A stretch of 64,000 nt of DNA, from NCBI RefSeq assembly GCF_022565915.1, contig NZ_JAJOYX010000002.1, forward strand, positions 186,001 to 250,000, given 5' to 3'. This DNA comes from Nesterenkonia sp. LB17. Lineage in GTDB: Bacteria > Actinomycetota > Actinomycetes > Actinomycetales > Micrococcaceae. The notes beneath the pieces were generated by a model. The model had not been told where the DNA came from and made no database searches. It was given only the letters and a program-made list of their open reading frames with translations. This document shows positions 16,446 through 24,208 of this stretch, piece after piece (the first letter of the stretch is position 1; every line of letters starts with the position of its first letter). Position numbers and translations under genes: made by a program.

Positions 16446-17027
16446 ATGACCACGGCCCAGCGAATCCCTGCGCGCACCCGGTTGCTGGAGGCGGCCGATC
16501 GCGTGCTGTTCGAGCGCGGCATCCGGGACACGCCTGTCGATGAGCTGCTGCGTCAAGCGGAGGTCTCGGCGGCCACCTTGTACACGCACTTCGGAAGTAA
16601 GGATGCCTTGGTTGCCGAGGCGCTGAGGGTTCGACTGGCGGACTGGCGGGCGGTCTGGGACCAGTACATCGTTGCGGCCGACAATGACCTGGATCGGTTG
16701 CTCGCGGTCTTCGACGCCCTCGCCTCCTACCGGGGGGACCGGCGTCATCCGTCACGGTGGTGCGCCTTCCTGGCCGCGGCCAGCGAGCTCCCCGAGGCCG
16801 CGGAGGAGATCAGCGACGTGCTGGCCGGGGACACCGCCCTGCTCGCCGACCGACTCCTGCACCTGTCTCGTCCGCTTGCCGGGGGACATGCTCAGGACCT
16901 GGCCGATGAAGTGCTCCTGGCCTACAGCGGGGCCCTGGCCGGATTCCTCCGCGGCTCCCCCCGGTCACCGATTGATGTCGGCCGCCGTCTGGCCCACGCA
17001 GCAGCTCGAGCCCACAGCCGCGACTGA
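16446..17027 (+). CDS. TetR/AcrR family transcriptional regulator
   Basis: A 193-residue regulator. Its N-terminal TetR helix-turn-helix is residues 10-55: RLLEAADRVLFERGI, then the recognition helix VSAATLYTHFGSKDALV. The ligand-binding domain has a TetR_C-type pattern with CAFLAAASELP. Start ATG 16446 lies very close to the end of the inverted repeat and has no clear Shine-Dalgarno sequence, so the message may be leaderless or near-leaderless. It is divergent from the MFS transporter and most likely represses both genes until the transporter substrate binds. Confidence 0.92.
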   Translation: MTTAQRIPARTRLLEAADRVLFERGIRDTPVDELLRQAEVSAATLYTHFGSKDALVAEALRVRLADWRAVWDQYIVAADNDLDRLLAVFDALASYRGDRRHPSRWCAFLAAASELPEAAEEISDVLAGDTALLADRLLHLSRPLAGGHAQDLADEVLLAYSGALAGFLRGSPRSPIDVGRRLAHAAARAHSRD

Positions 17028-17089
17028 GGCTCTCAGCTGCGGCCTGCGGCACCGGGCAGTCCCGGGAGACAGGACGGCCGTCCACGGAG

Positions 17090-17329
17090 GTGAACCAGCT
17101 CATCACAGGTGAGGATGCAGTCGGGAGCCGCGCGTCGGACGAGCTCTGCCTGGAGGCCGTTGGGCAGCGTATCGAACCTGACCATGCGGTACTGGCCTGC
17201 CGGATCGTGGATCCGGATCAGTGGTGCCGTCGCTGCGGAAGTGAGGGGACACCCCGGAAGACGGTGGTGCGGCGGTTGGCGCACGAGCCACTGGGCTGGC
17301 GTCCCATGAGGTTGGAGATCGGCTCTTAG
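17090..17329 (+). mobile_element. ISL3-family transposase, N-terminal remnant
   Basis: The frame encodes the zinc-binding N-terminus of an ISL3 transposase: CRIVDPDQWCRRCGSEGTPR followed by KTVVRRLAHEPLGWRP. It stops shortly after, at 17329, and neither the DDE core nor terminal inverted repeats are present. This is therefore a truncated copy. The remainder of 17028-17450 is AT-richer than average near 17340-17400 and holds the leader of the next gene. Confidence 0.7.
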
Positions 17330-17450
17330 AGTCTTTCTGAAAGCATCCGGAGTCTATTTCGGTCCGCAACTATAGCGGTCCATCACCTCGCACGAGTAGG
17401 GTTCGCAAGCGGCGCTCATCGGGCAATTACACCCTCCCGAAAGAAGAGTC

Positions 17451-18116
17451 ATGAGCAGCGGGATGATGGTCGGCAAGACCGCGCTGGTCACAGGCGCAAC
17501 GGCTGGAATCGTCAAGGCGACCGCAGTGGGTCGGGCCAGAATGGGTGCGCATCTCGCGATCACCGGACGGGACCACGGGCGCACCGAGAGTCCGGCGTGC
17601 GAGATCCGGGTGGCAGGTAGGGAAACGGTCGATACCTTGCTCGCGGATCTGTCTTCGCAGCGAGAAGTGCGGTGCTTGGCTGAGGAAGTACTCCAGAGCC
17701 CTTCTCGGAATGATGTGCTGATCAACTATGTCGGCGGTTATCGGGACACTCGGGATGTCACCGTTGACGGGTTCGCGCACACCACAGGGCCTATCGGCTT
17801 CAACGGCCTGCAGTGCGAACGGTCCTACTCCGGATCGCGGGCCTACAGTCAATCCAAGCTCGCTGATTTCCTGTTCACCTATGAGTCTGCCAGGAAGCTG
17901 CAAGGCACGTTGGTCACTGCCAACGCACTGCATCCTGGCGTGGCGAGCACGTCCGCCACATCGATCTATGTGGCTTCGGTTCCCGATCTTGAGCAGGTCA
18001 CGAGCCGCTTCTTCGCCCACCGCAAACCCAAGAGATCATCACAGCTCAGCTACGACGAAGCCACCGCCGATCAACTAGGGAGGGTGAGTGCCAATTTCGT
18101 CGGATTGCCACAGTGA
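17451..18116 (+). CDS. short-chain dehydrogenase/reductase, internally deleted, probably inactive
   Basis: Resembles retinol dehydrogenase/WW-domain-oxidoreductase-type SDRs (normally ~290-310 residues) but has only 221. The N-terminal nucleotide-binding motif is degenerate: TGATAGIVKA, where TGxxxGIG is expected. The NNAG motif is altered to INYVGG. After VDGFAHTTGP the chain jumps directly to FNGLQCERSYSGSRAYSQSK, losing about 45 residues that normally contain the NxLxxFxLT segment and the catalytic Ser. The YxxxK pair is kept. The deletion is in frame and the downstream oxidoreductase gene follows within 31 nt. The enzyme is unlikely to work as a normal SDR. Confidence 0.72.
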   Translation: MSSGMMVGKTALVTGATAGIVKATAVGRARMGAHLAITGRDHGRTESPACEIRVAGRETVDTLLADLSSQREVRCLAEEVLQSPSRNDVLINYVGGYRDTRDVTVDGFAHTTGPIGFNGLQCERSYSGSRAYSQSKLADFLFTYESARKLQGTLVTANALHPGVASTSATSIYVASVPDLEQVTSRFFAHRKPKRSSQLSYDEATADQLGRVSANFVGLPQ

Positions 18117-18146
18117 TTGCCCCAGTATCAGCGTTAGGAAAACATC

Positions 18147-19208
18147 ATGTCATCTCAAAAAGACCACGCCACGACGGGCGGCGCACCACACGGTTCGCAC
18201 AGGGAAGAGGTCTTGATGCAAGCCATCGTGCAGAACGGGTACGGCTCCACCAACGTCTTCAACCTCGCGAAGATCCCCCGCCCCAAGATCGCCGAGAATG
18301 AAGTGCTTGTGCGCGTCCGCGCAGCGGGCCTCGACCGCGGAACCTGGCACATGATGGCTGGCCGACCTTATCTGCTGCGGGTCATCGGCTTCGGCTTCCG
18401 CAGACCGAAGAACTCGGTGCCGGGAATCGATGTCGCCGGAACGGTCGCCGAAGTCGGTTCCGCTGTGACCAAGTTCGCCGTTGGAGAGCCGGTGTACGGG
18501 ATGTCCCGAGGCTCCTTCGCCGAGTACGCTCCGGTTTTAGAGACCAAGTTGGCCGACAAACCGGCGAACCTCACCTTCGAGCAGGCCGCGGTCGTCCCCA
18601 TCTCCGCCGGTACCGCCCTCCAGGCGCTGTGTGACTCAGGCCATGTGGAGCAGGGGCAGAAGGTGCTGGTACTCGGTGCCTCCGGCGGTGTCGGCAGTTT
18701 TGCCGTGCAATTGGCCAAGGCACTCGGCGCGGAGGTGACAGGCGTCTGCAGCCCCGGAAAGCAGGGCTTCGTGCGATCCCTCGGCGCCGACCACGTCATC
18801 GACTACACACGGGACGACTTCGCCGACGGTTCACACCGCTACGACCTGATCCTCGACATCGGAGGCAATCCCACTCTCGCCCGGTTGCGGCGCGCCCTGG
18901 CTCCTACGGGGACAGCCGTCGTCGTCGGCGGTGAGGAAGGCGGTGACTGGACCGGTGGGTTGGGGAGAAGTCTGCGGGCGCCGCTGCTGTCCCGGTTCGT
19001 GAGCCAGCGACTCACGATGCTCGCCTCCAAGGAACGCGGAAGCGACCTGGAACGGCTTTCCGGACACTTCCAGAGTGGGACGGTCACGCCGAGTCTGGAC
19101 CGGACCTTTTCGCTGGCGGAGGTTCCAGAGGCGATACGGTACCTTGCAGCCGGAGACGTGCGCGGCAAGGTCGCGATTACCGTTTCCACCGCAGAAGGAC
19201 GCTCATGA
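18147..19208 (+). CDS. NAD(P)-dependent alcohol dehydrogenase / quinone oxidoreductase (zinc-independent MDR)
   Basis: Medium-chain reductase with a GroES-like N-domain (MQAIVQNGYGSTNVFNLAKI at the mature N-end). A Rossmann domain carries GASGGVGSFAVQLAKALGAE, and the C-domain ends in a PEAIRYLAAGDVRGKVAITV motif typical of NADPH:quinone reductase-like proteins. No structural-zinc Cys cluster is visible. Two starts are possible: ATG 18147 (preceded by AGGAAAA) or ATG 18216, which gives the family's usual N-terminus; the first 23 residues lack family similarity. It follows the damaged SDR by 30 nt and may be co-transcribed. Confidence 0.86.
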   Translation: MSSQKDHATTGGAPHGSHREEVLMQAIVQNGYGSTNVFNLAKIPRPKIAENEVLVRVRAAGLDRGTWHMMAGRPYLLRVIGFGFRRPKNSVPGIDVAGTVAEVGSAVTKFAVGEPVYGMSRGSFAEYAPVLETKLADKPANLTFEQAAVVPISAGTALQALCDSGHVEQGQKVLVLGASGGVGSFAVQLAKALGAEVTGVCSPGKQGFVRSLGADHVIDYTRDDFADGSHRYDLILDIGGNPTLARLRRALAPTGTAVVVGGEEGGDWTGGLGRSLRAPLLSRFVSQRLTMLASKERGSDLERLSGHFQSGTVTPSLDRTFSLAEVPEAIRYLAAGDVRGKVAITVSTAEGRS

Positions 19209-19749
19209 TCACTTCCGGCACAGAACAGAAGCGAGCGATATCGGCAACTACGAATCATGATCGGGTCTCTCGCACAGCTGGGGCAGGTGCAGTTGCGCGC
19301 CGCGAGAGCGGCGCCGCTGTTCATGATTGCTTCGTAATCCACTGGGGTTCTCCCAACAGCCACTTCTGCCTGCGAACTCAGAAAAGTGCAGGGCAGTCGG
19401 TGGGCGGGTCATGATCGGCATCCACGTGAGAAAACAAGCACTCAGAACCGTTGACGGCGCTGGGGCGTCCTGTGTCTATTGACGATCCATGCTCCGCCGC
19501 GACCAGTCCTCGGGTGACAACATCACTCATCCTGCCGGAGAAACGGTCTCCTTAGAAGCTAGCGGGGGAGCCGTCATCGACGTGACCAGTGACCGCCACC
19601 GGAATCGACTTCTGACTCGGGGCATCGCACCTTGGGCCCTCGACCAACAAGGTGCTGCTGGCCGTCGAGTCTATGGGGTCTCCGGCATCGCTTATGGGCC
19701 GAAGCGACTCCCGCTGCGCCGCTCTGAGCTGAGCGAGGCACGTCGTGCG
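19209..19749. other. gap, no supported gene
   Basis: About 540 bp between the MDR gene and the DUF4386 gene. Short frames exist on both strands but none has a good start plus recognisable domain. I see no repeat or RNA structure worth naming. Confidence 0.4.
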
Positions 19750-20487
19750 TCAGATCGCGTTTGGTGTCGATAGTGCCGGGCCTGATGCGGTTGACACGTC
19801 CAGGCTCCGGGCGCCGCGGATGAGCAGGTAGCCAACAAACCAGAATTCGCCCAGGACCGCGGGGATCGTCAGAGCGTCAGCAGCGGCGCCGACGTCGGGC
19901 AGGAGAAGTGTCACGAACGCGCTGAGGATGTACCCGACGCCGCCGACGATCAGGAGCCAGCCCAGGGGTCGGGGCATCCACCCCGAGTGCAGCACCAGCA
20001 GGCCCATCGGGATGAGCCAGAGACCGAAGAAGATCGCCGCCGCGCCCCACAGGTTCGCGCTGATGGCGTAGGCGAACTGGACTGTTGCCTCGGCATCGCC
20101 TCCCGGTGCCAAGCTGGGGTCGCCAGCGACAGTCTGCGCCGTCGCCAGCATCGCCGCGCTCGTGAGGATCGCAACGGCGTTCACGAGTCCGAAGGCCAGG
20201 ACGGCTCCCGCTGCGACAACGTCGACGGAGCGGAAGAGCCGGAACAGCCACAGCGCGACGAGAGCCTGGCTGAGGGCGATCCCGAGCTCCAGCGCGATGC
20301 CGACGCGAGCCAGGGAGTCGTTGGTGATCAGCTGGCTGAGGGTCGCAACGGGGTCGGTGACGTCGTACAGGTGCGGGCGGATCAAGAGGAATCCGCACAC
20401 ACCGATGAGGACGAAGATCAAGTACAGGGCGCCGGTGGCGCGGGCGACGCGGCGGTCGGGCGCAGGCGCGGTACGACGGTCCAACAT
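19750..20487 (-). CDS. DUF4386 family membrane protein
   Basis: A 245-residue protein with about seven hydrophobic helices and the DUF4386 pattern: ATGALYLIFVLIGVCGFLLI at the N-terminus, a helix with ALVALWLFRLFR, NLWGAAAIFFGLWLIPMGLL and a GWLLIVGGVGY helix. The ATG at 20487 is preceded by GAGGGAGCTGTC. Function is unknown. Its promoter faces a TetR gene 58 bp away, and the shared spacer holds a near-perfect palindrome, so expression is very likely controlled by that regulator. Confidence 0.85.
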   Translation of the reverse strand: MLDRRTAPAPDRRVARATGALYLIFVLIGVCGFLLIRPHLYDVTDPVATLSQLITNDSLARVGIALELGIALSQALVALWLFRLFRSVDVVAAGAVLAFGLVNAVAILTSAAMLATAQTVAGDPSLAPGGDAEATVQFAYAISANLWGAAAIFFGLWLIPMGLLVLHSGWMPRPLGWLLIVGGVGYILSAFVTLLLPDVGAAADALTIPAVLGEFWFVGYLLIRGARSLDVSTASGPALSTPNAI

Positions 20488-20505
20488 GACAGCTCCCTCT
20501 CGAAT

Positions 20506-20536
20506 CTTACAGGGTAAGGTTACCTTATCGTGTAAG
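20506..20536. promoter_or_regulatory. palindromic TetR operator between DUF4386 and TetR genes
   Basis: A 31-bp palindrome centred on T20521, with left end CTTACA and right end TGTAAG; 13 of 15 positions on each side are complementary, including an uninterrupted AAGGT-T-ACCTT core. It lies 9 bp upstream of the TetR start and 18 bp upstream of the divergent DUF4386 start, so one bound dimer could block both promoters. Confidence 0.78.
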
Positions 20537-20545
20537 GTTGGTGCG

Positions 20546-21334
20546 GTGCAAGGGAATACAGAGGACAAGATCGGAACGCCAGAGACGACAGCGCGGCGCG
20601 CGCGTGGCGGCCTAGACCGTGGTGTGATTCTCAACGCAGCGGTGGCCCTGGCGGACGCCGAGGGCCTGTCGGCCGTGACCATGCGCCGAGTCGCCAGTTC
20701 GCTCGGCGTAGAGGCGATGTCGTTGTACCACCATGTCCCCAGCAAGGCCGCCCTGCTCGAGGGGATCGTGGAGGCAGTCTTGGCCGAGGCCGAGGCCGAG
20801 GCCGAGGCCGAGGCCGAGGGCGAGGGCGAGCTCGGCAGGCTGGAGGGGACCGGTCCAGACGAGTGGCGGTTCCTGGTGCGTGAACGCTGCCTGGTCTCGC
20901 GCGAGGTCATGATGCGACATCCGTGGGCCCCGAGCCTGATGGTTTCGGGTTTGAGCGTTCCGTTAGGCGCCCTCGCCCGATACGAGGCCGTTCTGGCAGT
21001 GTTCGTCGGGGGTGGCCTCAGTTATCACTTGGCCCACCGCGCCCTGCATGCGCTGGGAAGCATGATCCTCGGTTTCGTGCAGGAGCCTTTCAGCCCTTCA
21101 GCGGGCCAGGCCGACGGTGCGGACAACCCTGGGCAGTCGGACAGTTTCGCGACGCTGATGCCCCACCTCGCGGCGATGGTGGAGGCAGAGGTCCATACGT
21201 CGCACGACCCGACCCTGGGCTGGTGCGATAGTCAGGCGGAGTTCGAATTCACACTCGACCTGCTGCTGGACGGGCTGGCTCGGTTAAACGCTGCCGAACA
21301 GCATGCAGAGACTTTGAGTGAGACAGCACCATGA
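20546..21334 (+). CDS. TetR family transcriptional regulator
   Basis: A 262-residue regulator starting at GTG 20546. The N-terminal HTH is residues 23-65: LNAAVALADAEGLSAVTMRR and SLGVEAMSLYHHVPSKAALL. This is the TetR subgroup with a TetR_C (tetracycline-repressor-like) ligand domain, seen here as LGSMILGFVQEPF and a final DLLLDGL helix. Between the two domains an Ala-Glu repeat (AE x6, GE x2, residues 80-95) is encoded by a hexanucleotide repeat. The palindrome directly upstream points to autoregulation and to control of the divergent DUF4386 gene. The inducer is unknown. Confidence 0.9.
   Translation: MQGNTEDKIGTPETTARRARGGLDRGVILNAAVALADAEGLSAVTMRRVASSLGVEAMSLYHHVPSKAALLEGIVEAVLAEAEAEAEAEAEGEGELGRLEGTGPDEWRFLVRERCLVSREVMMRHPWAPSLMVSGLSVPLGALARYEAVLAVFVGGGLSYHLAHRALHALGSMILGFVQEPFSPSAGQADGADNPGQSDSFATLMPHLAAMVEAEVHTSHDPTLGWCDSQAEFEFTLDLLLDGLARLNAAEQHAETLSETAP
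20783..20830 (+). repeat. in-frame hexanucleotide tandem repeat (GCCGAG)
   Basis: Six perfect copies of GCCGAG at 20783-20818, then two GGCGAG copies to 20830, all inside the TetR coding region. Each unit adds Ala-Glu (or Gly-Glu), so copy-number change by slippage keeps the frame and alters the length of a charged helix linking the DNA-binding and ligand domains. Confidence 0.9.
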
Positions 21335-21653
21335 GGTCGTCGGCGTATGGCATGGACCGCGTGTGCAACCGGCAGTTCAACGAGCACCGCCCTTCTCGCC
21401 TGCCTGTCCATAACCGCTGTGCTGACGAGGACAAGACGAGCTGAACCCTGATGTGCACCCGCCGCTCCAGCACTTCGGCCCGAATCCTGGTCAACCCGTT
21501 AGTCGCAGCCTCACATCCATTTCGTGCCGTTACGCCTTGATGCTCATTGCCGCTACAGCCTGCTGCAGGTTCAGCTAGCCTCGTACACGGACCTGCCGCA
21601 TGTCGCCCTCGAAACCGGTGCCTCCGTCGCTGGATGGACCGCGGCGGGCTCCA
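21335..21653. other. gap, no supported gene
   Basis: About 320 bp between convergent genes (TetR and SnoaL-like). No frame has a recognisable domain, and I see no strong hairpin that could be called a terminator with confidence. Confidence 0.4.
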
Positions 21654-22091
21654 CTAACTCGGTGAGGGGCGCTCCGGCTCCAGCATGCTTCCAAGCTGCT
21701 GCATGACAGCCAGGTTGTCATACAGGTCCCACAGCTCAGCCAGTTTGCCGTCCTTGAAGTGATAGAGGGTGATGCCCTGGATCACCACCTCCCTGCCAGT
21801 GGGAGGACCGTACTCATCCGTGACTCCCTTGTGCGTGCCGCGAACCGTGTAGCGGCTGACCACCTTGTCCCCTTCGGCGACGACGTCCTCGATCGTCACA
21901 CTCGTGTCCGGAAAGGCAGCGAGGTACGTCGTGAGGTACTGCTTGAAGTCTTCGGCACCGCGGACGTCTCCGTCGGGTTCGTGGGCGACCACGTCATCCA
22001 GGACGAGCTCCCCGATCGAGTCCACACAGCCCTTGCCGTAGACCTCGTCCCACGCACGACGCAACAGGGCCACGTTCGCTTCTGTAGACAT
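21654..22091 (-). CDS. SnoaL-like ester cyclase/NTF2-like protein
   Basis: A 145-residue single-domain protein of the SnoaL/NTF2-like alpha+beta barrel fold. The N-terminal helix (NVALLRRAWDEVYGKG) precedes a strand with HEPDG. A middle block AAFPDTSVTIEDVVAEGDKV and RYTVRGTHKG follows, and then the YHFKDGKLAELWDLYD motif that marks SnoaL-type polyketide cyclase-like proteins. Most bacterial members have no proven reaction. It is a single gene; the only neighbours are remnants, so context gives no clue. Confidence 0.87.
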   Translation of the reverse strand: MSTEANVALLRRAWDEVYGKGCVDSIGELVLDDVVAHEPDGDVRGAEDFKQYLTTYLAAFPDTSVTIEDVVAEGDKVVSRYTVRGTHKGVTDEYGPPTGREVVIQGITLYHFKDGKLAELWDLYDNLAVMQQLGSMLEPERPSPS

Positions 22092-23082
22092 CGGTTGCCT
22101 CCATCGTCTCTGTGCTCAATCCCTCGATCTGGCGTGCAGAAAGATGCCTCGTGGCGCTTGACGCAGACCCGCAGAACAGCCACGGCGATTTTGCCTATCC
22201 GTCACGGCCGCAGCGCGTGCGGTGCCTTTGAGCCCCCGAATTAATCGACGCCTTCCGGCCAGCGTCCTGACTCCTGACTCCTGAAGAATGGCCATGTATT
22301 GCCTAGCGCTCATGCGACTCTGCGCAGCACCAATGTGTGCCCTCGGCGGCGGGAAAAGTGACCTGGATGGTCCTGGTCCGACCAGGTTCCCTGCTCATGT
22401 ACACCGTGAGGTCTGTCATTGGGCTAAGCGGGACTTCATGCTGCGCTCCTTCGCTGGCCCTTCCAGGTATGACACGACTCAGACGCGCATGTCTAGTTGT
22501 ACTGATCTGACAGGTTAACCAATCTGGTGATGGGAGCCTTGTTCCTGCAAGCGGTGTGAGGCCGGCGATGATTATATTCGTGAAGCCATCCCGCCAAAGC
22601 GTCACGGTGCTGTGTCTCACTGGCGTAACAGCGGGCGTAACTGACCGATCTCGACTCCGACTGTCACCGAGATGCTTCCAGCAGGACCTGGGCGCGAGAG
22701 GATCGACGCGTGGTTCGACCACGGCGATGACGCTGGCGGTGACCACATGTGCGACGCGCAACTCTTTCCCACCATGAGAACTACGCGCAAAGCCTTCGGC
22801 GCGTCATCTGGATGCACCGCGGAATGATGGCTGCCGTGGGCGGTCTCATGTTTGAGTCCACCGCCCTCGTTCTGGGACTCGTGGTTTGAGGCTGCGTATG
22901 GGAGTGGATACTCAGCCATCGCAGCGCCCCGCGCCGCCGAAACCGCACGCTAAGCAGCAAAGACTGACACGGTCCCGGCTGGCGAGAACCCGTGCCGAGG
23001 CTCGCCGTCTGACGCACGCTCCTGCCGCATCTCGCGCAGGTCCAACCCCGTGCGGGGGAGGTGGCCGGACTAGACTGCGGGT
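22092..23082. other. ~1 kb gap of unexplained sequence
   Basis: No intact gene is evident. The minus strand between about 22303 and 22761 stays open for 150 codons but its product (rich in Thr/Arg, with SREPGRTRTIQVTFPAAEG) matches nothing I recognise; the plus strand of the same segment is also open in part (IIFVKPSRQSVTVL). A short plus-strand frame near 22814-22890 ends in a single hydrophobic helix (MMAAVGGLMFESTALVLGLV). A CTGACTCC duplication lies at about 22267-22282. The region is probably a relic of integrated DNA. Confidence 0.35.
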
Positions 23083-23904
23083 ATGAGCCTCCTCGAGGTC
23101 AACGGTATCGAGCTGGAAGTCAGCGACGTGGGGTCAGGGGATCCGGTCGTGCTGGTGCAGACAGCGCTGACCAGTGACGAACTGGTGCCACTGGCCGAGC
23201 ACCTCAGTGGCCTTGGGGCGTATCGAATCATCGTCTACCACCGGCGCGGTTACGCGGGCAGCCACCCGGTGAAAGGACCGGGGTCAATGGTCCGTGATGC
23301 CGCGGACTGCCGGAACCTCATCGACGCGCTGCAGCTGGGACAGGTCCACATCGTCGGCTACTCCTACAGCGGCGCCGTCGCGCTGCAGCTTGCCTACGAC
23401 GCCACGGAGCACGTCCACACCCTGACCCTGATCGAACCCCCTCCGGTGCACGTGCCCAGCGCGGGTTCGTTCCGGTCGGCGAACGCCCGACTCCAGGAGG
23501 TCAGACGGGTGCGTGGGCCTGATGCGGCGCTTGGTGACTTCATGACCACGCTGATCGGGCCGGACTGGCGAACGGAGGTCGAGCAACGCCTTCCCGGGGC
23601 GGTCGCCCAGATGCACCGCGACGCCACGACGTTCTTCGACACTGACTTGCCGGCGTTGTTGTCCTGGCGCTTCGACGCCGAGGACGCCCGGCACATCGCC
23701 TGCCCGGTGCTGCACGTCGGCGGTCTCGAAAGCGGACCTTGGTTCGCTGAAGTGCGGGAGCTGATCCTCACGTGGTTCCCCCACGCCGAGGACGTCCTGC
23801 TCACCGGGGCCGATCACTCGCTGGCCTTGACGCACGCCCGCCAGATCGCTGGCGTGCTCGCGGACTTTCTCAACCGCCACACGACCCCGACCCGTCGTTG
23901 CTGA
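23083..23904 (+). CDS. alpha/beta hydrolase
   Basis: A 273-residue alpha/beta-hydrolase fold enzyme. The nucleophile elbow is GYSYSG (Ser near residue 92). Before it come the GSGDPVVLVQ strand and the HRRGYAGS loop. The likely acid is Asp in the segment VLHVGGLES/HAEDVLL, and the catalytic His is in TGADHSLALTH near residue 247. The oxyanion-hole HG motif is not canonical (VQTAL), so substrate class is hard to guess. Start ATG 23083. It is a single gene. Confidence 0.87.
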   Translation: MSLLEVNGIELEVSDVGSGDPVVLVQTALTSDELVPLAEHLSGLGAYRIIVYHRRGYAGSHPVKGPGSMVRDAADCRNLIDALQLGQVHIVGYSYSGAVALQLAYDATEHVHTLTLIEPPPVHVPSAGSFRSANARLQEVRRVRGPDAALGDFMTTLIGPDWRTEVEQRLPGAVAQMHRDATTFFDTDLPALLSWRFDAEDARHIACPVLHVGGLESGPWFAEVRELILTWFPHAEDVLLTGADHSLALTHARQIAGVLADFLNRHTTPTRRC

Positions 23905-23959
23905 AGCGCATCGGGCATCGAGAACACGGGGAACTGCCGCGAGCCTCGTGCTTGGTTGG

Positions 23960-24120
23960 TGCCGTTGGGTCAGGGAGCGAGCAGCAACCTGTTGGTCGGT
24001 GTGACCGCTGGCGACGGCGACGACCAGGTCGTAGGCGTCGTCCGGTGTCTGGAGGTCGACGTTGTTCAGTCTGTAGAAGACGACGACCGCAAGCCACACC
24101 ACTCGCTCGTTGCCATCGAT
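23960..24120 (-). pseudogene. Doc/Fic-type toxin C-terminal fragment
   Basis: On the minus strand the frame reads RIDGNERVVWLAVVVFYRLN, then NVDLQTPDDAYDLVVAVASG. This matches the end of Doc (death-on-curing) toxins: the IDGNKR part of the Fic motif followed by the VDL...DDA...VVxVASG tail. The conserved HPF part of the motif and the N-terminal two-thirds are missing, and no Phd antitoxin is present. The fragment fills most of the gap between the hydrolase and the molybdopterin enzyme. Confidence 0.66.
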
Positions 24121-24208
24121 TCTTCTGGGTCAGCGTGCACATGGGGACGTAATCGCAGTCCTGAGTCCGAGCAAAGGGTCCGCGCTGTGATCGGTGGCTG
24201 ATCAGAGA

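Noticed and set aside
20783-20830. possible CRISPR-like array
   Set aside because: The units are 6 bp, contiguous and without spacers; it is a coding microsatellite.
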